From assembly GCA_947305005.1 (NCBI GenBank), contig CAMZCM010000005.1, positions 62,001-126,000 on the forward strand: 64,000 nucleotides of DNA. Reading direction: 5' to 3'. This document shows, one piece after another, positions 1 to 7,767 of this stretch. Both the position numbers and the translations under genes were made by a program. Each line of letters begins with the position of its first letter. Position 1 is the stretch's first letter. Below the pieces are notes generated by a model. The model had not been told where the DNA came from and ran no database searches. It saw only the letters and a list, made by a program, of their open reading frames with translations. The stretch is from an uncultured Prevotellaceae bacterium. GTDB lineage: Bacteria; Bacteroidota; Bacteroidia; Bacteroidales; Bacteroidaceae.

Positions 1-1
1 T

Positions 2-304
2 CGCCATCGTACCACTCATTATGATTTTGTTCCAACACTCATGCACGACTATCTTGGCGTACAGAATCCCATCAGCGACTATGCTTCCGGTCGTTTGCTC
101 AGTGACACCACTCCTCGTCTGTGGCACTTCGTCGGTAATGAGTTACGCTATGCCTTTATAGTTGAGGGTGATACCATTCTGACAAAGGAGGGAGCAGGGT
201 ATATTGAGGTGACCGACGCGCATCTCAATCCTGTTGACAACTATCACATCCAGCCGAAGGCTTTTGATGCCGCTGTCAAGGACCTCAACCGTTTCTTTAA
301 ATAA
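2..304 (+). CDS. C-terminal end of a YejM-like sulfatase-fold membrane protein (partial)
   Basis: The reading frame is open from the window edge, so the ATG at 41 of the ORF track is internal and the N-terminus lies outside. The visible 100 residues start with RHRTTHYDFVPTLM and continue with NPISDYASGR. This matches the end of the alkaline-phosphatase-superfamily domain in DUF3413/YejM-type inner-membrane proteins, where a 'T..D..PTLL' segment precedes a small C-terminal subdomain. Such proteins carry a periplasmic sulfatase-like domain on membrane helices; E. coli YejM (PbgA) regulates LPS synthesis. The metal and nucleophile residues lie outside the window, so activity cannot be judged. 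It ends 4 bases from the stop of a convergent gene of the same superfamily. Family call fairly sure; function inferred. Confidence 0.6.
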   Translation, partial: RHRTTHYDFVPTLMHDYLGVQNPISDYASGRLLSDTTPRLWHFVGNELRYAFIVEGDTILTKEGAGYIEVTDAHLNPVDNYHIQPKAFDAAVKDLNRFFK

Positions 305-308
305 GGAC

Positions 309-2108
309 TTACTTATTGATTAAATCATGTGACGTCAGTTGTAAGATGGCCCGTGCCATTTGCAACTGACGCTCTGTTTCAGGCCCCTCCGATGCCACCA
401 TTTGCTGGGCATTGAGGTCGTAGGCCATGAAACCTGTCGTGTCAAATACAGACACCCCATTATTATAGGTGTGCCAAGCTAAGTCAGCTTGGTAATGCGA
501 ACTTGCCACATCGCGACTGAACGTAAAAGCACTGTGATCTAAGCCCAGCTGTCCTAAGAGCGTCGCTGCCAGATCACTTTGATTACAGATACGCTGAATG
601 CGACATGGAGTTTTTACCGCACCTCCCACCCACAGCATCGGGATATGATTATACAGTCGGGTTCGCTCATCGATGCCCTGATAGCGATAGCCATGATCTG
701 GCAGGATGATGACCAACAGGTCTTCCCATGCGGGCGTCTGTTTCAGGCTGTCAATGAACTGTCCGATACAACGATCCAGATAATGGAATGAGTTGTACAC
801 CTCGTCCTCCAAATCCTTTGTCGGCACATCCCAAGGCTCATGACTCGAAAGCGTCAGCAGCGTTTTCATCCAATGTTCGCTTTCCTCCTCCTGAATATCC
901 TCTAACAATGAGGCAAACATCAGGTCATCACGAACACCCCACTGCGCTGACTTCTGTGCCTGACGAGGATAACCAGCCTTCCAGCGCAAATGCTCGTAGC
1001 CCGTCCCTAAGACATAGCTACGCATATTCGTGAAGTTGATATCCCCACCATAAAAGAACCCCGTTTCATAGCCAGCTTCCTGCAGCGATGCAGCGATGGA
1101 AGGCAACTTACGGCTCTTCTCCGGCACCTTCATGACAGATGTGATGGGAAAGGCGGGATAACCGCTCAGAATACTGACAACTGCCTTGTCCGTGCGCCAG
1201 GAATTGGCATAACATTCCGTAAAATAGATACCCTCGTGGGCCAATTGGTTCAGATGGGGCGTTATCTCCGGATGCCCTCCCAGCTCGGTGAACTGACCGC
1301 CACAACTCTCCATGAGAATCATGATAATGTTCGGGCGACGTGTACGCAAAAGGGTGTCGGTGTCCTCGCTATGTACAAAGAAAAGACTGTCGGTCAGCGC
1401 CTGACACTCTTCTTCTGTATAGTAATCATAGCTCACAAGGTAATCGCCCGACTTGCTCATGGAGGCAAAGAAACTGAACAACGGATTTACCGCAGCATGA
1501 TTCAGGAACTGGTTGTGCGAATAGTACACCTGTCCAATATTGGTGGTCGATTCTCCCAAGCCTCCTCGTGCACCAACGACGATAACGGCTGTCAATAGAA
1601 AGTTGAGGGGGATTTCCACCCAGCGCCCACCTCGAAAGAGCGGACGCTTGACTACGCGCTCATAAAGGACATACAGCAAAGTGGCCAAGAGCATCCAAAG
1701 CGCCAGACGAACCAACAGATAACCTGTCGTCACACTGGCCATAGCGTCAGCCGGTGTCTCCAGATACTGCAGGCAAGAAGCATCGAGCTTGAACTTCCAA
1801 AAAGCATATAGGCTGCTATCTGCTATAAACGCCAATGCAAAAGCGATAGCGACAAAGCCATTGTACACTTTAAAGATCCAAGACGGTACACGAACTACAG
1901 ACGAGATGATGGTCAGTACGAACGGAATGACCAGGAAGTAAAGCGCTGTAGATAAGTCCAGACTCAAACCATGATAGGGAACCAGTAGGAAGTCAGCAAA
2001 CGTCAGCGAATCCTCGTGACAGCATATCATAAACACCCATTTGGCGATGATGAAGACCAGCACCGTCAATAGGTAGAATCTCAAGAGATATCGTAATCGC
2101 TGTATCAT
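309..2108 (-). CDS. LTA-synthase-like sulfatase-fold membrane protein
   Basis: 599 residues. The first about 200 contain five hydrophobic segments, followed by an extracytoplasmic domain of the alkaline phosphatase/sulfatase superfamily. Visible features are NIIMILMESCGG near residue 260 (metal-binding Glu), NSWRTDKAVVSILSG (Thr in the nucleophile position of LtaS-type phosphoglycerol transferases) and LPDHGYRY (metal-binding Asp-His). The family transfers glycerol-phosphate or phosphoethanolamine from phospholipids to glycans, or hydrolyses such groups. Gram-negative Bacteroidota lack classical lipoteichoic acid, so the acceptor is unknown. Its ATG overlaps the stop of the upstream RNase H gene by 4 bases (ATGA), so it is the last gene of the leftward GH125-argS-rnh group. 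Substrate unassigned. Confidence 0.8.
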   Translation of the reverse strand: MIQRLRYLLRFYLLTVLVFIIAKWVFMICCHEDSLTFADFLLVPYHGLSLDLSTALYFLVIPFVLTIISSVVRVPSWIFKVYNGFVAIAFALAFIADSSLYAFWKFKLDASCLQYLETPADAMASVTTGYLLVRLALWMLLATLLYVLYERVVKRPLFRGGRWVEIPLNFLLTAVIVVGARGGLGESTTNIGQVYYSHNQFLNHAAVNPLFSFFASMSKSGDYLVSYDYYTEEECQALTDSLFFVHSEDTDTLLRTRRPNIIMILMESCGGQFTELGGHPEITPHLNQLAHEGIYFTECYANSWRTDKAVVSILSGYPAFPITSVMKVPEKSRKLPSIAASLQEAGYETGFFYGGDINFTNMRSYVLGTGYEHLRWKAGYPRQAQKSAQWGVRDDLMFASLLEDIQEEESEHWMKTLLTLSSHEPWDVPTKDLEDEVYNSFHYLDRCIGQFIDSLKQTPAWEDLLVIILPDHGYRYQGIDERTRLYNHIPMLWVGGAVKTPCRIQRICNQSDLAATLLGQLGLDHSAFTFSRDVASSHYQADLAWHTYNNGVSVFDTTGFMAYDLNAQQMVASEGPETERQLQMARAILQLTSHDLINK

Positions 2109-2575
2109 TTACGTCCGAAGTCCGCCGGAATCTCTCCCCACTGATCTGTGTCCCATTTGATGAGCGGATAGGGGATGCCGTTTTTTCGTAGCCAAGCTTC
2201 GGCCCGTGCCACGAGCTGCAAGAGCGGCTGGTTCTCTGGCGTTGGCGCCAGCGTTGTCTTGGCCTTGCGTTTCTGCACCCAGATGATGGCTGTCCGGCTG
2301 TCGCTATAGACAGGCATCGACAGCCCTTTCTGCTTCATCAGCGCCATTGCATGCACGATGGCCAGGAACTCACCGATGTTGTTCGTGCCGTGCACCGGGC
2401 CATAATGAAAAATCTCCTGTCCCGTCTTTAAATAGATGCCACGATATTCCATGGGGCCTGGATTTCCGCTACAGGCAGCATCCACGGCAATCGCGTCCGC
2501 TGCCACTTCTATGGGTAGTGGCAGCACCGTATCATGACGGTAGTCAGGAGGATTCTGAGGGAGAGAGTTGGCCAA
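2105..2575 (-). CDS. Ribonuclease H-like protein (RNase HI family)
   Basis: 156 residues with the RNase HI fold. VDAACSGNPGP supplies the first catalytic Asp and the usual SGNPG turn, NNIGEFLAI the Glu, YSDSRTAI the second Asp, and a late Asp lies in KWDTDQWG. RNase HI cuts the RNA strand of RNA:DNA hybrids using two metal ions, for primer and R-loop removal. A 30-residue N-terminal extension precedes the domain and does not look like the caulimovirus-type hybrid-binding domain found in some RNase HI proteins. It sits between argS and the LTA-synthase-like gene and overlaps the latter by 4 bases, which suggests translational coupling rather than a shared pathway. Confidence 0.85.
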   Translation of the reverse strand: MANSLPQNPPDYRHDTVLPLPIEVAADAIAVDAACSGNPGPMEYRGIYLKTGQEIFHYGPVHGTNNIGEFLAIVHAMALMKQKGLSMPVYSDSRTAIIWVQKRKAKTTLAPTPENQPLLQLVARAEAWLRKNGIPYPLIKWDTDQWGEIPADFGRK

Positions 2576-2611
2576 TTTGAAATTAGTAATTTGTCAAATA
2601 GTAAAATGATA

Positions 2612-4420
2612 TTACATTCTTTCCGGCACCTCAATACCTAACAGACCCATGCCCGTCTTGATGACTTTGGCGACAGCCTCGCAGAGGGCCAGACGCACAA
2701 GACGTTTCTGCTCGTCGGTCTCCTTCAGAATCTGGAAATCGTGGTAGAAACCGTTGAACTCCTTGGCTAGGTCGTAGCAATAGTTGGCAATGACACTGAC
2801 ATTATAGTCCGTACCGGCCTGTGCTACAGCTGTTCCGAAGGCAGCGAGCTGCTGGATGAGGGCTATTTCCTTCTCTGACAACTCAGCTTGATTGGCGGTC
2901 AATGACACAGCCTCTGCTTTTCTGAGGATGCTGCGGATGCGGGCATAAGTATATTGAATGAACGGACCTGTATTGCCGTTGAAATCGATACTTTCTTCTG
3001 GGTTGAAGAGCATGTTCTTGCGAGCATCCACCTTCAGTATGAAGTATTTCAGGGCACCCATACCTACGATACGGGCAATCTCCTGTGCCTCCTCCTCAGT
3101 GATATCATCGAGCTTATTCACCTTGTCCTGACTCATCTCACGAGCATCGCTGATCATCTTGGCGATGAGGTCGTCGGCATCGACCACCGTTCCCTCGCGT
3201 GACTTCATCTTACCATTGGGCAGTTCCACCATACCGTAGGAGAAATGTACGAGGTCCTTGCCCCATTTGAAGCCGAGCTTATCCAGCAGTATGGAAAGCA
3301 CCTGGAAGTGGTAGTTCTGTTCGTTGCCCACCACATAGATCATCTTATCGATGGGGAAATCCTGGAAGCGCAGCTTGGCGGTTCCGATGTCCTGCGTCAT
3401 GTAAACACTGGTACCATCGGCGCGCAGCAGTAACTTCTCGTCGAGTCCTTCGGCGTTGAGGTTCGCCCAAACGGAGCCGTCCTCACGACGATAGAAGAAG
3501 CCTTTTTCTAAGCCTTCCATCACCTTCTCTTTGCCTTCGAGATAGGTCTGGCTCTCGTAGTAGATTTTGTCGAAGCCAACGCCTAATGCCTTGTAGGTCT
3601 CGTCGAAACCTGCATACACCCAGTCGTTCATCTTCTTCCACAGGCCACGCACCTCGGGGTCGTTCTGCTCCCATTTCACGAGCATTTCACGAGCCTCCTG
3701 CATCAGCGGGCTTTCCTTCTCTGCACGTTCCTTGGCGGCTTCCTCATCCATACCTTCAGCCACGAACTTCTCTGTCAGCTCCTTCAACTCCGCACGGTAA
3801 TGCTTGTCGAAAGCCACGTAGTAGTCGCCAATCAAGTGATCACCCTTCTTGCCTGTGCTTTCGGGTGTTTCACCATTGCCCCACTTCTGCCAAGCCAGCA
3901 TCGACTTGCAGATGTGGATACCGCGATCGTTCACGATATTCGTCTTCACCACCTTATTACCATTGGCCTGCATCACCTGTGCCAGCGCCCAACCGAGGAG
4001 GTTGTTGCGGACATGTCCCAAGTGAAGCGGTTTGTTGGTGTTGGGCGAAGAGTATTCAATCATCACGAGGGGCGATGCCTCTGTGACGGGTTTCAGTCCG
4101 TAGTTCTTATCCTTTTGGATGTCTGCCAACAGGCTGCCCCAGCAGGCATCGGCAATCACCAGATTCAGGAAACCCTTGATGACATTGAAGCGAGCCACCA
4201 CCTGCGGCAGGTTCGTGACCAGATAGTCACCAATCTCCTGAGCTGTTGCCTCAGGTGCCTTTCGGCTCATCTTCAGGAAGGGGAAGACAACCAGTGTCAG
4301 ATGGCCCTCGAATTCCTTCTTGGTGGCGCTGAGCTGCACCATCTTCTCAGGAACCTCCTGACCATATAAAGATTGTATAGCTGCCTGTACCGCAGCTACA
4401 AGCGTAGATTCTATTTGCAT
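2612..4420 (-). CDS. argS: Arginyl-tRNA synthetase
   Basis: 602 residues, normal for bacterial ArgRS. This class I enzyme charges tRNA-Arg with arginine in the cytosol and needs the tRNA for activation. The HIGH motif reads HLGHVRNN near residue 135, preceded by the typical EYSSPNTNKP. The KMSKS-equivalent loop reads GKMKSREGTVV. The N-terminal Add-1 domain (residues 1-110) recognises the tRNA D-loop, and the C-terminal DALR anticodon-binding domain ends in ETGMGLLGIEVPERM-like sequence. It lies 14 bases downstream of the GH125 gene and is probably co-transcribed with it. No T-box or other leader is visible in the gap. Confidence 0.97.
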   Translation of the reverse strand: MQIESTLVAAVQAAIQSLYGQEVPEKMVQLSATKKEFEGHLTLVVFPFLKMSRKAPEATAQEIGDYLVTNLPQVVARFNVIKGFLNLVIADACWGSLLADIQKDKNYGLKPVTEASPLVMIEYSSPNTNKPLHLGHVRNNLLGWALAQVMQANGNKVVKTNIVNDRGIHICKSMLAWQKWGNGETPESTGKKGDHLIGDYYVAFDKHYRAELKELTEKFVAEGMDEEAAKERAEKESPLMQEAREMLVKWEQNDPEVRGLWKKMNDWVYAGFDETYKALGVGFDKIYYESQTYLEGKEKVMEGLEKGFFYRREDGSVWANLNAEGLDEKLLLRADGTSVYMTQDIGTAKLRFQDFPIDKMIYVVGNEQNYHFQVLSILLDKLGFKWGKDLVHFSYGMVELPNGKMKSREGTVVDADDLIAKMISDAREMSQDKVNKLDDITEEEAQEIARIVGMGALKYFILKVDARKNMLFNPEESIDFNGNTGPFIQYTYARIRSILRKAEAVSLTANQAELSEKEIALIQQLAAFGTAVAQAGTDYNVSVIANYCYDLAKEFNGFYHDFQILKETDEQKRLVRLALCEAVAKVIKTGMGLLGIEVPERM

Positions 4421-4434
4421 GTTATTCTGAAAAA

Positions 4435-5889
4435 TTATAGGCTATTGAGAAGGTCGAGCTTACCCTCATTCACGAGCTTGATGATGAGCTCACCGAACAA
4501 CGTGTTCTGCCAAGCAAACCACTCACGGGTGAAGTTGGTGGCATCGTCCTTGTTGAAACTTTCGTGCATGAAACCGGTGCCGGCATCGGTATCCATCAGC
4601 ATCTTGATGCAGGCCTTGATCTCAGCGTCATCGGTGCTGGTGAAAGCCTTCATCATGATGGACATCGGCCAAGGCATGTCGTGACCCACGTGAGGACCGC
4701 CGATGCCTTCACCTGCCTTACCCTTGAAGAAATAGGGGTTGTCCTCGCTCCACACAAAGCGACGGGTGTTCTGATAAACGGGGTCGTTGACGGGCACATC
4801 ACCCAGGTAAGCCATTGCGAGCAGTGAGGGCACGTTGGCATCGTCCATCAGTAACTGGTTGCCGAAGCCATCAACCTCAAAGGCATAGATCCAGCCGTAT
4901 TTAGGATGATAGTTGAGCGCATATTTGTTCAGTGCCTCGCGCACCTCATCAGCCAAGTCGGTGCACTGCTTGGCGAGGTCGGTGCGACCGTTCACCTTCG
5001 TCAGGATCTCAGCAGCATTGCGCAGCTGGGTAACAGCCATGAAGTTCGAGGGGATGAGGAACAGGAACGTGGTAGCATCGTCTGAGGGTCGGAAAGCGGA
5101 AGCGATGAGGCCTACAGGCTTCACGGGAGCACCCCAGCCGTTGTTGTTCATTGTGTCAAGCTGACGATTCGTCCTGCGCTCGAAGTGGTACTTACCCTTG
5201 TTGCCATTCTTGTGCTGCTGGTCGCGGAAGGTAGCGAGGATGTTCTGCACAGCCTGTACCCAGATGTCGCCAAAGATGGAGTCATCACCTGTGACGGTCC
5301 AGTATTCATAAGCCAGACGAATCACATAACACAGGGAGTCGATTTCCCACTTGCGCTCGTGCAGTTCCGGCTTCATGTCGGTCATATCGGACATCCAACC
5401 GCCCTTGGGATTGGGTTCCTTGTTGAAGGCGTTGGCATAGGGGTCGATGTTGATGCACTTGAGCTGACGCAGCACCACGCCGGCCAGCATACGCTGCAGC
5501 TTCTTGTCTTTGGGGGCCAGCTTCACATAGGGGAACACCTGTGCGCCTGAGTCGCGCAGCCACATAGCGTGGATGTCGCCCGTATATACAAAGGTGTCGG
5601 GGTTGCCCTGACCATCATCCTCTGTGTAATGCACAGTAGTGTCAATCGTATTGGGGAAGCAATTCACGAACATCCAAGCCAAGCGGACATTGGTGAGCTG
5701 TTTCACAATCTCCTTGATCTGCTTTTCTACAGCATCAGAACGGAACAGGCGTTCTGACTCAGCAGGACGGTTATTGACTTTCAGGACATCTGCCTTGACG
5801 GTGGGGATCACAGGACCTTGGAGCTGATTGGCCCAAGTGGTAGCTGACAGGGTCAGTGAAGCGAATAAACAAAGAAAAAATCTCTTCAT
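4435..5889 (-). CDS. Secreted GH125 exo-alpha-1,6-mannosidase (DUF1237)
   Basis: 484 residues. An N-terminal signal peptide (MKRFFLCLFASLTLSATTWA) targets it to the periplasm or beyond. The rest matches glycoside hydrolase family 125: FVYTGDIHAMWLRDSGAQ, the NIDPYANAFN segment, GGWMSDMTDMKPELHERKWEIDSL and GGPHVGHDMPWPMS are conserved in this (alpha/alpha)6-barrel family. Characterised GH125 members are inverting, metal-independent exo-alpha-1,6-mannosidases acting on N-glycan or yeast mannan cores. No SusC/D pair or mannan locus is nearby, so it probably works on small oligosaccharides already imported to the periplasm. It heads the leftward argS-containing group and has a -7 element (TACCTTTG on the minus strand) 28 bases upstream. 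Confidence 0.9.
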   Translation of the reverse strand: MKRFFLCLFASLTLSATTWANQLQGPVIPTVKADVLKVNNRPAESERLFRSDAVEKQIKEIVKQLTNVRLAWMFVNCFPNTIDTTVHYTEDDGQGNPDTFVYTGDIHAMWLRDSGAQVFPYVKLAPKDKKLQRMLAGVVLRQLKCINIDPYANAFNKEPNPKGGWMSDMTDMKPELHERKWEIDSLCYVIRLAYEYWTVTGDDSIFGDIWVQAVQNILATFRDQQHKNGNKGKYHFERRTNRQLDTMNNNGWGAPVKPVGLIASAFRPSDDATTFLFLIPSNFMAVTQLRNAAEILTKVNGRTDLAKQCTDLADEVREALNKYALNYHPKYGWIYAFEVDGFGNQLLMDDANVPSLLAMAYLGDVPVNDPVYQNTRRFVWSEDNPYFFKGKAGEGIGGPHVGHDMPWPMSIMMKAFTSTDDAEIKACIKMLMDTDAGTGFMHESFNKDDATNFTREWFAWQNTLFGELIIKLVNEGKLDLLNSL

Positions 5890-5916
5890 GGTGAGTGCGT
5901 TTTATGAATTATTGCG

Positions 5917-5924
5917 CAAAGGTA
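5917..5924 (-). promoter_or_regulatory. Bacteroidota -7 promoter element for the GH125 gene
   Basis: TACCTTTG on the minus strand matches the TAnnTTTG -7 consensus of Bacteroidota primary sigma factors and lies 28 bases before the ATG. No convincing -33 box was identified. Confidence 0.65.
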
Positions 5925-5988
5925 GGAAAAAAAGATGAGACCTACTCAACTTTCAACTTTAAACTTTCATCTTTAAACATTTTCTTTG

Positions 5989-5996
5989 TATCTTTG
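5989..5996 (+). promoter_or_regulatory. -7 promoter element for the aldo/keto reductase
   Basis: TATCTTTG fits TAnnTTTG and sits 32 bases before the ATG at 6028. The preceding 45 bases are low-complexity ACTTT/AACTTTCA repeats of the kind seen at several other junctions in the window. Confidence 0.65.
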
Positions 5997-6027
5997 TCGC
6001 AATCTTATACTTTAATGTCCTATTTTG

Positions 6028-6987
6028 ATGGAAACTAATCTCGCTTTTGTCGCCAATGAACATCGTTATGACGATGCGGATACCATCTATGCCCGTTGTG
6101 GACTCAGTGGTGTCTTGCTGCCTCGCCTGAGCCTCGGCTTCTGGCATAATTTCGGCGGCAACGATCCCTTCGAGCGCAGTCGCGCCATCACCCGCTATGC
6201 CTTCGATCATGGCATCACGCACTTCGACTTGGCCAACAACTACGGTCCTCCCTACGGCTCTGCTGAGGAGACGCTTGGACGGCTGATGGACGAGGACTTC
6301 CACCCCTATCGCGATGAGCTGTTCATTGCCACCAAGGCAGGTTATGACATGTGGCCTGGGCCTTATGGCAACTGGGGTTCCCGCAAGTACCTCATGGCGA
6401 GTCTCGACCAAAGCCTGAAACGGATGCATCTGGATTACGTGGACCTCTTCTATAGTCATCGCTACGATCCCAACACGCCTCTGGAGGAGACTTTGCAGGC
6501 ACTCGTGGATATCGTTCGTGCCGGTAAAGCATTATATATAGGTATCTCTCGCTGGCCGCTGCAGGCGCTCAAGCGAGCCGACGAATACCTTCGTGAGCGC
6601 GATGTGCCGCTGCTCATCTATCAGGGACGCCTCAACCTGCTTGATCGTGAACCGATGGACGAGGGCATTCTCGACTATTGCGACCGCCATGGCATCGGCT
6701 TCATCTCCTTCTCGCCCCTTGCCCAAGGACTCCTCACCGACCGCTACCTCAATGGCATCCCTGCCGACTCCCGCATGGCCCAAGGCCGTTTCCTGAAAGA
6801 GGACCGCCTCACGCCCGAGCTGATGCAATACCTCCTTCAATTGAAAACAGAAGCTGAAGTCTGCGGGCACTCAATGGCCGAACATGCCCTCCGCTGGATC
6901 CTCGACCAACCCGGCATCACCTCCGTCCTTGTCGGCGCCAGCTCCACCGAACAACTGGCCAAGAACCTGCAATGCCTTACGATATAG
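6028..6987 (+). CDS. Aldo/keto reductase, YghZ/GPR-like
   Basis: 319 residues. The ORF track starts at an in-frame TTG one codon earlier; the ATG at 6028 is preferred. The (beta/alpha)8 aldo/keto reductase fold is shown by FDLANNYGPPYGSAEE (catalytic Asp and Tyr), KAGYDMWPGPYGNWGSRKYL (catalytic Lys), LDYVDLFYSHRYDPN (His) and the NADPH-binding end ALRWILDQPGITSVLVGASS. The GPYG.WGSRKYL motif is typical of the E. coli YghZ (L-glyceraldehyde 3-phosphate reductase)/Kv-beta-like subfamily. The protein is cytosolic and uses NADPH to reduce small aldehydes; the physiological substrate cannot be read from sequence. It is a single gene with its own promoter, and its 3' side carries the first 22-bp hairpin array. 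Confidence 0.9.
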   Translation: METNLAFVANEHRYDDADTIYARCGLSGVLLPRLSLGFWHNFGGNDPFERSRAITRYAFDHGITHFDLANNYGPPYGSAEETLGRLMDEDFHPYRDELFIATKAGYDMWPGPYGNWGSRKYLMASLDQSLKRMHLDYVDLFYSHRYDPNTPLEETLQALVDIVRAGKALYIGISRWPLQALKRADEYLRERDVPLLIYQGRLNLLDREPMDEGILDYCDRHGIGFISFSPLAQGLLTDRYLNGIPADSRMAQGRFLKEDRLTPELMQYLLQLKTEAEVCGHSMAEHALRWILDQPGITSVLVGASSTEQLAKNLQCLTI

Positions 6988-7221
6988 GCTTTTTGCTTCA
7001 TCTTTGCTGTAGCTCGCGTGCAAACATAATGGCGTGATAGGTATCCACAAGGATGAAGGGCAGTCATTTGAGTCTTTAGGATTGAGTGAAGAGATAATAC
7101 CTTTTAGGGGAAACTGCAGTACTCTCTAGGGCGTACTCGAGTACTTCATAGGGAGTACTGCAGTACGTCTTAGGGAGTACTGGTTCTATAACTAATAGGT
7201 AAAATTTACAAGCAATAAGCA
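6988..7221. other. Convergent intergenic space holding hairpin array 1
   Basis: Lies between the stops of the aldo/keto reductase and the YccF gene. I see no coding pattern and no classical GC-rich hairpin followed by a T-run. Its only structure is the GTACT repeat array at 7116-7181. Confidence 0.6.
7116..7181. repeat. Hairpin repeat array 1: three tandem 22-bp units
   Basis: Three consecutive units (7116-7137, 7138-7159, 7160-7181) each consist of a 2-base spacer plus a 20-base near-palindrome. An example is AGTACTTCATAGGGAGTACT, an 8-bp stem counting one T-G pair, with a 4-base loop. A degenerate partial unit (TTTTAGGGGAAACT) precedes it. The tail GGTTCTATAA is nearly shared with the second array at 23511. 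The array sits between convergent genes, so it may act as a terminator or boundary; this is inference. Confidence 0.9.
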
Positions 7222-7590
7222 CTATCGCTCTATGACCCGACCGAAGGGAGTGAGGGCGATACCGGCAAGCTTAAAATGTTGTTTACCGAAGGGGATTCCA
7301 ATAATGGTAATACAGAAAAGAAGGGCGAAAACTAAATGATAGATGCAAGCATTCAACCCACCAGCCAAGAGCCATAAGACATTCATGCAGGTATTCAGAC
7401 AGCCGCTGGTCGGTGTCTTCCGGACTTTAGCACCAAACGGCCACAGCGCCAACAATCCAAGCTTCATCGTCTGCAAGCCAAATGGAATGCCGATGATTGT
7501 GATCATCAATACCAAGCTTGAAACGAAATACTGTAAGGCTATTTCGAAGCCACCGAACACAACCCAAATGATATTACCTAATATTTTCAT
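7222..7590 (-). CDS. yccF: YccF domain (DUF307) inner-membrane protein
   Basis: 122 residues with two homologous halves, each carrying hydrophobic helices and ending in the family hallmark: ITIIGIPFGLQTMKLGLLALWPFG and ITIIGIPFGKQHFKLAGIALTPFG. This duplicated YccF (DUF307) motif is found in small bacterial inner-membrane proteins of unknown function. The length is slightly short of the E. coli protein (148 residues). It converges on the aldo/keto reductase across the hairpin array. No TAnnTTTG element was found in the 160 bases upstream. Confidence 0.9.
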   Translation of the reverse strand: MKILGNIIWVVFGGFEIALQYFVSSLVLMITIIGIPFGLQTMKLGLLALWPFGAKVRKTPTSGCLNTCMNVLWLLAGGLNACIYHLVFALLFCITIIGIPFGKQHFKLAGIALTPFGRVIER

Positions 7591-7632
7591 AACGGAAGAC
7601 GATTATTGATCATCCTAATAATTCTCATTTCT

Positions 7633-7767
7633 TCAGCAGCCTAATGAGGCCATTCCATTGATTTGCACGAGGAGGGCGTTGTGATAGGGAGCGCAGTCCT
7701 CGAACTCGGCTGGCACAACAGTTTGGAAATCGTAGATGCCTTCTAGGGTATAAGCCTCAGTTCTTTA
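7633..7767 (-). pseudogene. Possible gene remnant (C-terminal fragment)
   Basis: Downstream of the BspA-like gene, the minus strand holds about 44 open codons with coding-like composition, reading EAYTLEGIYDFQTVVPAEFE and ending in INGMASLGC followed by TGA. The frame has a stop just upstream and no start codon, so it is not an intact gene. I do not recognise the family. It could be the tail of a decayed gene, or chance. Confidence 0.3.

Noticed and set aside
5959-6459. 166-residue ORF on the minus strand
   Set aside because: Antisense to the start of the aldo/keto reductase and across its promoter; no recognisable domain.
7116-7181. Possible small CRISPR array
   Set aside because: Units are contiguous with only 2-base separators, have no unique spacers, and no cas genes are present. 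The same holds for 23511-23598.
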